From Alkalicoccus chagannorensis DSM 18086 (GTDB lineage Bacteria; Bacillota; Bacilli; Bacillales; Salisediminibacteriaceae): 59,788 nt of DNA. Each line of letters opens with the position of its first letter. Position 1 is the first letter of the stretch. A model generated the notes under the pieces. The model made no database searches and had not been told where the DNA came from. It worked only from the letters and a program-made list of their open reading frames with translations. The stretch covers positions 21,337 to 81,124 of the forward strand of contig NZ_KE386947.1 in assembly GCF_000429725.1 (NCBI RefSeq). Reading direction: 5' to 3'. This document shows positions 15,829 through 23,672 of the stretch, one piece after another. The translations under genes were made by a program, and so were the position numbers.

Positions 15829-16701
15829 ATGAAAAAAGCAGGAGTATGGGCGTTGATTGTGATGATACTGGGAAGTATGTTCGGGGCAGGGAGTGCAGCA
15901 GCAGAAGAGAGTGAACGGCATGCGACGTGGCTCTGGAATCCGTGGATGTTTGTAGAGGATGAAGCAGCGACTGTCGCGTTTCTGGAAGAGAAGCAGGTGA
16001 CAGACGTTTATGTGCAGGTGGACCAGGATGTGCCGATGGCGGACTACCGCAGTTTCATCCGTGCAGCCGGAGAGCGTGGAATGGACGTCCATGCCCTGGA
16101 CGGGGCTCCGGACTGGATGACGCCGGAAGGGATCGGTCAGCTGAGCCGGATGCTCGGCTGGGTCACGGAGTATGAGTGGACCGCGGGAGAGGGCGAAGGA
16201 TTTGCCGGCGTGCATCTCGATGTGGAGCCATACATTCATCCACTCTGGAATGAAAACAGGCAGGAAGCGGTGACGCTGTTCCAGGAGATGGTGGCGAAAG
16301 CGCTCCCGGTGGTTCATGCGCTTGATCTGGAGCTGGAGCTGGATCTGCCGTTCTGGTTTGATGAAATCACGTACGACAATGATTTCGGTACCGGCAGCCT
16401 GGCCGGCTGGGCGATCCGGGAGGCCGATGGCGTGACGCTGATGGCGTACCGCGATACGGCAGCAGCCATTCAGCATATTGTGAAAGAAGAGATGGCGTAC
16501 GGCGAGCAGTATGATACGCCGGTGACGGTCGGAGTCGAGACGATGTACTCCTACGAAGGGGATCACGTGAGCTTTTACCAGCAGGGCGAAGCGTACATGA
16601 TGAGAGAACTGAACCACGTACGCAGCCACTATGAGAACAGCCCGGCCTTCGCCGGCTTCTCGATCCACCACGTGGCGAGCTGGCAGGACATGCGTCCGTA
16701 G
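15829..16701 (+). CDS. Secreted protein, putative TIM-barrel glycosidase-like, under c-di-GMP riboswitch
   Basis: A 290-residue exported protein. Signal peptide of about 25 residues ending GAGSAAAEES (AxA site). The mature part has alternating strand/helix segments with DVYVQVDQDV, FAGVHLDVEPYIHPLW and DGVTLMAYRDTA; the acidic strand ends (Asp-Val-Glu and the later Met-Ala-Tyr-Arg) recall glycoside-hydrolase-type barrels, though no named family is assigned. GTG at 15826 is an alternative start. Control by c-di-GMP suggests a role in matrix polysaccharide, biofilm or motility-to-sessile switching. Confidence 0.82.
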   Translation: MKKAGVWALIVMILGSMFGAGSAAAEESERHATWLWNPWMFVEDEAATVAFLEEKQVTDVYVQVDQDVPMADYRSFIRAAGERGMDVHALDGAPDWMTPEGIGQLSRMLGWVTEYEWTAGEGEGFAGVHLDVEPYIHPLWNENRQEAVTLFQEMVAKALPVVHALDLELELDLPFWFDEITYDNDFGTGSLAGWAIREADGVTLMAYRDTAAAIQHIVKEEMAYGEQYDTPVTVGVETMYSYEGDHVSFYQQGEAYMMRELNHVRSHYENSPAFAGFSIHHVASWQDMRP

Positions 16702-16720
16702 CAGCAGAAGGACGTAATAC

Positions 16721-16761
16721 AACGAAAGGGAGCCCACGCAGAAGCGGGGCTCCCTTTCGTT
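16721..16761. terminator. Long hairpin between convergent genes
   Basis: Perfect 15-bp stem AACGAAAGGGAGCCC / GGGCTCCCTTTCGTT with an 11-base loop. It lacks a long T-run on either side but sits between the riboswitch gene and the converging ABC operon. Confidence 0.7.
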
Positions 16762-16882
16762 GTGATGTCCTCCGGGCCGGCACCGACCGTTTCCCATCGA
16801 AGAGGTGATGATAGAACCAGAAGGGCGGCGCCTCAGTGCGCAGCGGGCTCGTTTTCGTCTGCAGCGTGGAGATTCTCCCCCG

Positions 16883-17707
16883 TTACGCGTTCGTCCGCCG
16901 GAAGCTGACCGTCGCGAGCAGTACGAGGACGACGGCGAACACGGCAATGAACAGGATCTGCTCGGGGATCGTGATCAGCCGGCCGAAAATTTCCAGGTTC
17001 AATCCCATCGCCTCGACGACTTCCGGTGAGAGGGAGTCGACATCAATCATGATTTTCTTCATCACGTCGACCCCGTAAGTCACGGGATTCAGCATGACGA
17101 TCGTATGCATCCAGGCCGGCATGTTGTTGATCGGAAAGAGCGCACCGGATAAAAAGATCATCGGCATGACGAGGATCTGCACGATCATCTGAAATCCCTG
17201 CGTGGAGCGGATGACGCTCGCGATCAGCAGACCGAGACCGGAAAGGGCACAGGCGAAGAGAAACATGAACGGCAGCACGAGCAGCAGGGAGACGAAATCA
17301 TAAGTCAGACCGAGAAACGGAATGAGCATGAACAGGATGATCCCCTGAATGCAGGCGACGGTCGCAGCCCCGAGCATTTTGCCGATGGCGATCGACACCC
17401 GGGATACCGGCGAGACGAGAATTTCTTTCATGTAACCGAAGTCTTTATCTTCGATGATGGAAAGCGACGAGAAAATCGACGTCATGAGCAGCGTCATTGC
17501 CACGATGCCGGGAAACACGAACTCCACGTAATTGAAGTCTCCATCTGCGCCGGTCATCTGTCCCATCATGCTCTCCATCGTGCCGCTCAGGCCTCCGCCG
17601 AAAATCAGCAGGAATAAAATCGGCATCGTAAAGGAGCCGAACAGGCGCGCTTTATCACGGAAAAACTTCGTGATATCCCGGAGCCAGATGCCATAAATGC
17701 CTTCCAT
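16883..17707 (-). CDS. ABC-2 type exporter, permease
   Basis: A 274-residue membrane protein with six hydrophobic segments in the ABC-2 layout: cytoplasmic N-terminus with LRDITKFFRDKARLFGSF, first helix PILFLLIFGGGL, and the central FPGIVAMTLLMTSIFSSLSIIEDKDFGYMKEILVSPVSR block typical of DrrB-like proteins. It follows the ATPase with a one-base gap and should form a two-gene drug or lipid exporter. AAAGGAG precedes the start. Confidence 0.88.
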   Translation of the reverse strand: MEGIYGIWLRDITKFFRDKARLFGSFTMPILFLLIFGGGLSGTMESMMGQMTGADGDFNYVEFVFPGIVAMTLLMTSIFSSLSIIEDKDFGYMKEILVSPVSRVSIAIGKMLGAATVACIQGIILFMLIPFLGLTYDFVSLLLVLPFMFLFACALSGLGLLIASVIRSTQGFQMIVQILVMPMIFLSGALFPINNMPAWMHTIVMLNPVTYGVDVMKKIMIDVDSLSPEVVEAMGLNLEIFGRLITIPEQILFIAVFAVVLVLLATVSFRRTNA

Positions 17708-17708
17708 A

Positions 17709-18647
17709 TCAACCGTCTCCTTTCGTGGCGCTGATGCTTCGTCCGGTGAAAGACAAGAAAACGTCATTCAGCGTCGGCCGGCGGATATTCAGCGACGTCA
17801 CCGCCGGGGTCAGGGTGGGGAGCAGCTGCGAGATGAATCGGTTGCTGTCGTCGGTGCGGATGAACAGCGTCCCTTCATGTTCCGTCATGCTCTCCGGGGT
17901 GCTCTGCTTCGTGATTTCCTGCTGGGCGAGCGCGTTGTCTTCCGTGGCCAGTTCAATCATGTCCCCGCCGAGCTGCCGCTTGAGCGCATCGGGAGTGTCG
18001 AGGGCAATGATGCTGCCGGCATCCATGATTGCCACCCGGCTGCTGATCTCCGCTTCGTCCAGGTAATGCGTCGTCAAAAACATCGTAATGCCCTGCTCTT
18101 CTTTCAAGCGGAGAATGTATTCCCACAGGTGTGCCCGCGTCTGCGGATCCAGCCCGACCGTCGGCTCGTCGAGGAAGAGGACTTTCGGGTAGTGGAGCAG
18201 CCCTCTGGCGATCTCCAGCCGCCGCTTCATGCCGCCGGAGAACGTGTCGACGCGCTGCTTGATTTCCGCCTGCAGGTCGACGATCTCGAGCACTTCTTCA
18301 ATCCGTCGCTGGCGTTCTGATTTCGGCACCCGGTAAAACCGGCAGTGGAGCATCAGGTTCTCATAGGCGGTGAGCTTTTCATCGAGCGTATTTTCCTGAA
18401 AGATGATGCCGATGCTCTCCCGGACGCGCGCTTTCTGCGATGCGACGTCGTAGCCGTTGATGGTGATCGATCCGCTCGTCGGATTGATCATCGTGCAGAT
18501 CATGTTGATCGTCGTGCTTTTCCCGGCGCCGTTTGGACCGAGAAATCCAAAAATTTCTCCTTCTTCCACATCAAAATCGATGCCTTTGACAGCTTCTGTT
18601 TTTTTATAGTTTTTCCGCAGACCGCGGACCGAAATAATAGGGTTCAA
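17709..18647 (-). CDS. ABC-2 type exporter, ATP-binding protein (DrrA family)
   Basis: A 312-residue ATPase: Walker A GPNGAGKST near 38-46, signature FSGGMKRRLEIARGLL, Walker B VLFLDEPTVGLD, and a DrrA-type C-terminal region of about 90 residues. The start is TTG at 18647, eight bases after GGGAGG; no ATG/GTG is better placed. It is transcribed divergently from the MarR gene at 18735, with only 87 bases between, so MarR control is likely. Confidence 0.9.
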   Translation of the reverse strand: MNPIISVRGLRKNYKKTEAVKGIDFDVEEGEIFGFLGPNGAGKSTTINMICTMINPTSGSITINGYDVASQKARVRESIGIIFQENTLDEKLTAYENLMLHCRFYRVPKSERQRRIEEVLEIVDLQAEIKQRVDTFSGGMKRRLEIARGLLHYPKVLFLDEPTVGLDPQTRAHLWEYILRLKEEQGITMFLTTHYLDEAEISSRVAIMDAGSIIALDTPDALKRQLGGDMIELATEDNALAQQEITKQSTPESMTEHEGTLFIRTDDSNRFISQLLPTLTPAVTSLNIRRPTLNDVFLSFTGRSISATKGDG

Positions 18648-18734
18648 CCGGGTTTCCTCCCTGCTGGGTTATTGGTTCTGATATAATAACTTTAGAAGAA
18701 AAAGAAGCAGAAAGCAACGAAAGGGGAGGGTTGC

Positions 18735-19199
18735 ATGACGCAGCACCTGGACAAACTAGTCGAAGAAACGCTGTCCGTACTGCCGCTGATGTCGAAGAAG
18801 CTGTTCGGCCCAGTGCACGTGCTTCATGATACAGAGCTGAATCATACCCATTTTACGATCCTGCACATCATCGATATTTCCGATCATCAACGCATCCGCA
18901 CGACCGAAGTGGCAGAACGGCTGGCCGTACAGAAATCGAACGTGACGCCGCTTCTGCGGAAGTTGATGGAGAAAGAGTACATCGCCCGGGAGCAGGATGA
19001 GGATGACCGCCGGGTGTACCACCTATACTTGACGGAGGCCGGCAGGCGCTTTTTCGACTCGAAAAAGCAGCAGCTGGAAGAAGAAGTGAAAGGCCGGATG
19101 GAAGGCATGAGCCTGGAAGACCAGACGCGGCTGCGTCATGCCGTGCACGAACTGCACGACGTGCTTTCGCGGGTGCACGTCCCGGAAAAGCAGGATTAA
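18735..19199 (+). CDS. MarR family transcriptional regulator
   Basis: A 154-residue winged-helix regulator: RIRTTEVAERLAVQKSNVTPLLRKLMEKEYIAREQDEDDRRVYHLYLTEAG carries the recognition helix and the DxRxxxLxLT wing (about 54-105). GGGGAGGG precedes the ATG. A TATAAT at 18680-18685 lies in the shared intergenic region. By position it probably represses the divergent ABC exporter and perhaps itself. Confidence 0.9.
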   Translation: MTQHLDKLVEETLSVLPLMSKKLFGPVHVLHDTELNHTHFTILHIIDISDHQRIRTTEVAERLAVQKSNVTPLLRKLMEKEYIAREQDEDDRRVYHLYLTEAGRRFFDSKKQQLEEEVKGRMEGMSLEDQTRLRHAVHELHDVLSRVHVPEKQD

Positions 19200-19270
19200 G
19201 ACACGCCTGAAGGGGAAAAGAGCCGGTAACAGCCAGCGTCAGCCGGCTGAAACATACGGGAGGGATTGCT

Positions 19271-20140
19271 TTGAGATATGAACGGAAGACGCACTACGTC
19301 CAGACGGCCCCGGAAGTGACACTTCACGTCGTAACGGCGGGCCCGCATGATGCACCGGCAGCACTGCTGCTGCATGGTTTCCCGGAGTTCTGGTACGGCT
19401 GGGATAAGCAGATCGATGCGGTTGTGGAAGCAGGCTACCGGGCGATTGTGCCGGACCAGCGAGGGTATAATCTCAGCTCCAAACCGGCTGGGCGTCGCAG
19501 CTATGCGCTCGATATTCTCTGTCGGGATATGACGGCGCTACTCGATGCCTTTCACGTAGAGAAAGCGGTTGTAATGGGGCATGATTGGGGCGGGGCAGTG
19601 GCCTGGCAGCTGGCGGCCGACCATCCGGAGCGGGTGGAGAAGCTGCTGGCCGTCAACATTCCTTATCCGGGCGCGATGCCGGAGATCATGGCGAGGCAGC
19701 CGCTGCAGCTGCTGCAGAGTTCGTACATGCTTTTCTTTCAGCTCCCCGGGCTGCCGGAAAAAATCTTTGCAGCCGAGGATTACGAACAGATGAAGCAGGG
19801 GATTGCGTCTTCGGCGATGCCGGGAGCTTTTACCGAAGACGAGCTGGAGCTGTACAAAGAAGCGTGGAAGCAGCCCGGCGCCATGACTTCGATGCTGCAC
19901 TGGTATCGTGCCCTTTGGTTCGGCAGCGTCCGTCCGAAACGGATCGAGCCGCCGGTGCGGATACTGTGGGGGCTCGGTGATCCATTTCTCCACCGGGACG
20001 GTGCAAAGCGGAGTCTGCGATGGTGCCAGGAGGGAGAGCTGATCTTCATTGGGGAAGCGACCCACTGGGTGCTGCATGAGCAGCCGGCGATTGTAAATGA
20101 GAAAATAAGGGAATTCCTGCAGGATGATACAGCCCGCTGA
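19271..20140 (+). CDS. Alpha/beta hydrolase, epoxide hydrolase-like
   Basis: A 289-residue alpha/beta-fold enzyme. HGFPEFWYGW near residue 35 is the HGxP oxyanion motif of epoxide hydrolases and dehalogenases. The nucleophile elbow is GHDWGG, with Asp as nucleophile rather than Ser; the catalytic His is in GEATHWVLHEQP. The start is TTG, six bases after GGGAGGG; the only nearby ATG is out of frame. It follows the MarR gene by 71 bases. An aspartate nucleophile points to epoxide hydrolysis, with haloalkane or haloacid dehalogenation as the alternative. Confidence 0.87.
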   Translation: MRYERKTHYVQTAPEVTLHVVTAGPHDAPAALLLHGFPEFWYGWDKQIDAVVEAGYRAIVPDQRGYNLSSKPAGRRSYALDILCRDMTALLDAFHVEKAVVMGHDWGGAVAWQLAADHPERVEKLLAVNIPYPGAMPEIMARQPLQLLQSSYMLFFQLPGLPEKIFAAEDYEQMKQGIASSAMPGAFTEDELELYKEAWKQPGAMTSMLHWYRALWFGSVRPKRIEPPVRILWGLGDPFLHRDGAKRSLRWCQEGELIFIGEATHWVLHEQPAIVNEKIREFLQDDTAR

Positions 20141-20199
20141 AAACGTGGATACAGGTTTGTTACAATCGGAGGCTTCTTTGTAACAAAGCGTCAAAACCG

Positions 20200-20231
20200 C
20201 GCTCTCTGTCGACAGACAGAGGGCTTTTTTT
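20200..20231 (+). terminator. Terminator after the hydrolase
   Basis: GCTCTCTGTC-gaca-GACAGAGGGC-type stem directly followed by eight Ts. Confidence 0.9.
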
Positions 20232-20337
20232 GTGAAAAAAGCGTTCGTACACATCATTCATAAGTCTTTATGCTTATATCGACATAAGAGTAACGTCGAT
20301 GAAAAGCAATCTGTACTATACCCGAATTTTTATGTAT

Positions 20338-20352
20338 GTAACAGGGTGTTAC
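20338..20352. promoter_or_regulatory. Inverted repeat upstream of the NlpC/P60 gene
   Basis: GTAACA-GGG-TGTTAC, a perfect 6-bp-arm palindrome 141 bases before the start codon in an otherwise AT-rich, apparently non-coding 260-bp leader. It may be an operator. TGTAA half-sites nearby recall WalR boxes, which control cell-wall hydrolases, but the N5 spacing is not met. Confidence 0.4.
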
Positions 20353-20492
20353 TACATTATCATCGGAATGTTAACGAACTGTAATCTAAAAAGCGTGTAA
20401 ACGTGCTATAGTTGCAATCGTGGGTAAAAGAGAAAACAAAATTTCATGATCATATAGAGAAAAAATCAGATTACATAGGGGAGAGGTTGTCA

Positions 20493-21341
20493 TTGTTAAA
20501 GTGGATAGGAATTCTCGCAGCAGCACTGCTGCTGACCGTAACACCGTTCTTTGAAAAGGAAGCTTCTGCTTCGGGCACCGCAGACCAGATTATTTCCGCA
20601 GGGGAAAGCCAGCTTGGGACACCGTATCAGTGGGGCGGCACAACAACATCCGGATTTGACTGCTCTGGATTTACAGGGTACGCCTTTTCACAGGCAGGCA
20701 TTGATCTGCCACGCACAGCACAGCAGCAGTTCAGCGTCGGTACTTCCGTATCCCGTTCGAACCTGCAGCCGGGAGATCTCGTTTTCTTCAGCGAATCCCG
20801 TTCTGCTTCCCGCATTACGCACAACGGCATTTACATAGGCAACAATCAGATGATCCACTCTTCTTCTTCACAGGGTGTATCCATCGTCAGCCTCAGCAGC
20901 TCGTACTGGTCTCCACGATATGTCGGCGCTAAGCGCGTCGTACAGGACACACACGCAGAAGTAGCGTCTGCTTCTTCTCAGGAGCCTTCCTACGACACAG
21001 TGGACGTGCAAGTGAACGGATCAGAGATGAACCTGGATCAGGACGCAGTGAAAAAAGACGGCCGTACACTCGTGCCGATGCGCGCCATCTTTGAAGAACT
21101 CGGCGCGACGGTGCAGTGGGACGCAGCTTCCAACACCGTAACCGGTTCTCTGAACGGTACACAGGTACAGCTGACAATCGGTGACACGACAGCCTACGTA
21201 CAGGGAGAAGCAGTTTCTCTTGATCAGGAAGGCGAACTCATCAACAGCCGCACCATGGTTCCGCTCCGCTTCGTCGGCGAAGCGCTCGGCGCCTACGTAG
21301 ACTGGGACGGCAGCACGAACACCGTCATTGTTTCCAACTAA
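20493..21341 (+). CDS. Secreted NlpC/P60 peptidoglycan hydrolase with copper amine oxidase N-like domain
   Basis: A 282-residue exported enzyme cleaving peptidoglycan stem peptides. An N-terminal signal peptide (LKWIGILAAALLLTVTPFF...ASASG) is followed by an NlpC/P60 domain at about 30-145: Cys in GFDCSGFTGYAF, His in ITHNGIYIG, and His in MIHSSSS. The C-terminal domain (about 165-282) has two DGRTLVPMR / NSRTMVPLRFVGEAL repeats of the Cu-amine-oxidase-N type, a wall-associated module. The start is TTG at 20493 after GGGGAGAGG; an upstream frame to 20412 lacks a ribosome binding site. Confidence 0.88.
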   Translation: MLKWIGILAAALLLTVTPFFEKEASASGTADQIISAGESQLGTPYQWGGTTTSGFDCSGFTGYAFSQAGIDLPRTAQQQFSVGTSVSRSNLQPGDLVFFSESRSASRITHNGIYIGNNQMIHSSSSQGVSIVSLSSSYWSPRYVGAKRVVQDTHAEVASASSQEPSYDTVDVQVNGSEMNLDQDAVKKDGRTLVPMRAIFEELGATVQWDAASNTVTGSLNGTQVQLTIGDTTAYVQGEAVSLDQEGELINSRTMVPLRFVGEALGAYVDWDGSTNTVIVSN

Positions 21342-21348
21342 TCCAATC

Positions 21349-21393
21349 AAAAAATGCTTCCAGACCGGAGAGGGGTCTGGAAGCATTTTTCTT
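21349..21393 (+). terminator. Terminator after the NlpC/P60 gene
   Basis: AAAATGCTTCCAGACC paired with GGTCTGGAAGCATTTT, then TTC-TTTTTC; strong stem of about 16 bp. Confidence 0.93.
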
Positions 21394-21400
21394 TTTCAAA

Positions 21401-21540
21401 TGATAGGAATGTATAAGTTTTCATACAGTGTGACGGCGGCTCCATGCGCTGCTCGGGAAGAAACAAAGAACGTTTTCTTCCCTCAAAAAGCTTGCAGCGC
21501 TTCCGCACGCCGTTCCGACCAAAAGGCGCTTTGCGCTTTT
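21401..21540 (+). repeat. 140-bp structured repeat, copy 3
   Basis: Exactly 140 bp from TGATAGGAATG to GCGCTTTT, directly after a terminator. Near-identical to copy 4, which begins six bases later. Confidence 0.95.
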
Positions 21541-21546
21541 GTTCCA

Positions 21547-21686
21547 TGATAGGAATGTATAAGTTTTCATACAGTGTGACGGCGGCTCCATGCGCTGCTC
21601 GGGAAGAAACAAAGAACGTTTTCTTCCCTCAAAAAGCTTGCAGCGCTTCCGCACGCCGTTCCGACCAAAAGACGCTTTGCGCTTTT
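21547..21686 (+). repeat. 140-bp structured repeat, copy 4
   Basis: Tandem partner of copy 3 at a 146-bp offset, differing at very few positions (GGCGC to GACGC in the last hairpin). This implies a recent duplication. Confidence 0.95.
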
Positions 21687-21828
21687 GTTCCCGCTGGCGG
21701 TGTATGTCGGTGGATAAGCGTGCAGACGTTTACGGCGGCTGTCCGTGACGAAAAAAGCAATGCATCAGATCATATGTTCGTGTATAATGGGGCTGTTCCA
21801 CTATCATCAGGAAGCAGGAGATATCATC

Positions 21829-22311
21829 ATGACTTATTTGACCCATTTGACAGCCGGAGCGGCCGCGCTCACCTGGGCTGCAGAAACGGAAGCAGCGAGC
21901 TTCCCTGAAGTAACGGCACTGTTTGCGGTCGGTGCACTGGCAGGTTCGCTGGCGCCGGACGTGGACGAACACCGTTCCTGGATCGGCCGGCGGCTGCCGG
22001 TCGTCTCCCATATGTTATCGCTTGTCTTCGGACACCGGGGGGCGACGCACTCTGCCGCGGCGGTGCTGCTGCTCTGGGGTGTATACATGCTGTTTCCGCT
22101 GGAGCTGACAGCAGGGCTGCTGTTCGGCTACATCGTGCACCTGCTCTGCGACCTCTGCTCCGTGCGCGGGATCCCGGTCCTGCTGCCGCTGTCAAAGACG
22201 CGTTGGAAAATTCCCCTTTACCGGACGGGAGGATGGATTGAGTGGCTGCTGCTGGCTGTGATGCTCGGCTGGCTGTTCCACGTTCACGTGATGGCGCTCC
22301 CGTTTCTTTAG
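21829..22311 (+). CDS. YdjM-like membrane-bound metal-dependent hydrolase
   Basis: A 160-residue membrane protein of the YdjM family (putative metal-dependent hydrolase). Conserved motifs: LTAGAAALTWAAE, SLAPDVDEHRSWIGRR, FGHRGATHSAAAVL, and GYIVHLLCDLCSVRGIPVLLPLSKTRW. The His/Asp residues in these are the presumed metal ligands; four to five hydrophobic segments surround them. The start at 21829 follows AGGAG; the frame reaches 21745 without support. The 3' end overlaps the stop of the convergent gene at 22308. Confidence 0.85.
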   Translation: MTYLTHLTAGAAALTWAAETEAASFPEVTALFAVGALAGSLAPDVDEHRSWIGRRLPVVSHMLSLVFGHRGATHSAAAVLLLWGVYMLFPLELTAGLLFGYIVHLLCDLCSVRGIPVLLPLSKTRWKIPLYRTGGWIEWLLLAVMLGWLFHVHVMALPFL

Positions 22312-22559
22312 GAGGTCGTCGGCTTTTCGCCTTCTGGAGGTGCGCTGCCACGTTTCAGGTCATGGAGCCGGTAGCCTCTTAACGTTGCCTGCACAGCCCA
22401 TTGATACGGTACGACGAAGTACTCGTACGTTCCTGTTCCGGGGCGGGAAATGATGCAGTGGTGCTCGGTGAGAAGTGCCTGTGCTTCTGACATGGTTGCG
22501 GCTGTGTGACCAATGCGGCGGCAGTCTGCTTCAAACTGTGCTTCCGATGAATGGCTCAT
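22308..22559 (-). CDS. Hypothetical protein
   Basis: An 83-residue soluble protein with no recognised domain (MSHSSEAQFEADCRRIGHT...YEYFVVPYQWAVQATLRGYRLHDL). GGGAGGAA precedes the ATG, and the length and composition look genuine. It converges on and overlaps the YdjM-like gene by four bases. Transcription probably starts in the 22560-22650 region. Confidence 0.65.
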   Translation of the reverse strand: MSHSSEAQFEADCRRIGHTAATMSEAQALLTEHHCIISRPGTGTYEYFVVPYQWAVQATLRGYRLHDLKRGSAPPEGEKPTTS

Positions 22560-22661
22560 CTCGTTCCTCCCTCTCGTCCAAATCGTAGTGGTTTTTCTAA
22601 GTATACCACTGTAGTAATGGAAAAGAATGAGGAAATAGGTAAAAAATTGTTTAGATGACGT

Positions 22662-22703
22662 AAAGCCGCGCCTGCTGATGTATTTAGGGGAAGCGGCTTT
22701 TTT
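22662..22703 (+). terminator. Possible terminator
   Basis: AAAGCCGC and GCGGCTTT arms 23 bases apart, followed by TTTT. The T-run is on the plus strand. Confidence 0.5.
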
Positions 22704-22780
22704 AAAGTGTAGGAATGTAGACGTGGTGATACAGGAAGACGTCGGCTTCGTGCTCTGTTCGGCAAGAACGAAGCGCCGGC
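22704..22780 (+). repeat. 140-bp structured repeat, diverged fragment
   Basis: TAGGAATGTAGACG start, then GAAGACGTCGGCTTCGTGCTCTG; the 3' part is not recognisable. Confidence 0.5.
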
Positions 22781-22910
22781 CTCCCGTCGAACCCCTGCAA
22801 TAGTTGTCATATCGACCAACAGCTTAGAAGGCTGTTGGTTTTCGGTGTCACGGGTTTAGAAAAAGAGAAAAGCGGGATTTATAAAAACAGAGGTGGAAGG
22901 AGGGAATCTT

Positions 22911-23435
22911 ATGTGGAAGAGAAACGGAAAGAAAATGGAAGTCGTGTATGGGGATATTGCCGATCAGAAAGACATTGATGCGGTCGTCAACGCAGCCAAT
23001 GCAGAGCTGCAGACAGGCGGCGGGGTTGCCGGTGCAATCCACCGTGCGGCGGGTCCGGCGCTGGCAGAAGCAGGGGAGAAACTGGCACCGATCAAGCCGG
23101 GGGAGGCTGTTCTGACGGATGGGTTTAACCTGCCCAACGACTATGTCATCCACTGTCTCGGTCCGGTCTATCATCGGGATTCACCCGCAGATGTCCTGCT
23201 TGCTTCCTGTTACCGGGAGGCCCTCGCCCGAGCCGAGGAAAAGCAGTGCACCAGTATCGCTTTTCCGGCTATTTCCACTGGCGCGTTCGGCTACCCGTTT
23301 CAATCGGCGATGAGAACGGCCATCACGACCGTCATGGAAACGGTAGACAAGCTGGAGCATGTGAAGCTTGTCCGCTTTGTTCTGTTCAGCGAAGGAGAGG
23401 CAGAGGAGTATCGGTTGTTTTTAGCTGAAGACTGA
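22911..23435 (+). CDS. Macro domain protein (ADP-ribose / O-acetyl-ADP-ribose deacetylase-like)
   Basis: A 174-residue stand-alone macro domain. VVYGDIADQKDIDAVVNAANAEL, then GGGVAGAIHRAAG (about residues 40-52) and the FPAISTGAFGYPF loop are the ADP-ribose binding elements of the YmdB/MacroD class. Such proteins remove ADP-ribose from targets or deacetylate O-acetyl-ADP-ribose. The ATG at 22911 follows GGAAGGAGGG; an in-frame GTG at 22893 is inside that ribosome binding site. Monocistronic by context. Confidence 0.9.
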   Translation: MWKRNGKKMEVVYGDIADQKDIDAVVNAANAELQTGGGVAGAIHRAAGPALAEAGEKLAPIKPGEAVLTDGFNLPNDYVIHCLGPVYHRDSPADVLLASCYREALARAEEKQCTSIAFPAISTGAFGYPFQSAMRTAITTVMETVDKLEHVKLVRFVLFSEGEAEEYRLFLAED

Positions 23436-23602
23436 TTCTCCATGGTGGGAAACGGCCCTTGCTTCAACAGGGAACGCCCACGCTTCTTTGAGAAGAAATA
23501 CAGTGTGCCTGCTTTTGGTACGGCGTACGTCGCAGAAGAGCAGTTAGGCAGCGGCTGCTGGCTCTATCGATGAGAGCAGCTGCATCCCTATCATGCAAGA
23601 AA

Positions 23603-23640
23603 AAAAGCCTGTCAGACGGAATGCTCTGACAGGCTTCAGC
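23603..23640 (-). terminator. Terminator of the chemoreceptor gene
   Basis: On the minus strand AAGCCTGTCAGA pairs with TCTGACAGGCTT and is followed by TTTTTTCTTG. Confidence 0.92.
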
Positions 23641-23672
23641 TGGTTCTATGCTTCCTGGTGGAAACGTGGCGG

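Noticed and set aside
21328-21549. Conserved short frames within the 140-bp repeats (starting MIGMYKFSY or ending MKTYTFLS)
   Set aside because: Similar only because the DNA copies are similar; no ribosome binding sites, and copies differ by frame-breaking changes. Structure conservation explains the repeat better.
22556-22819. Minus-strand 87-codon frame upstream of the 83-residue gene
   Set aside because: Overlaps a terminator-like hairpin and a repeat fragment; no start signal.
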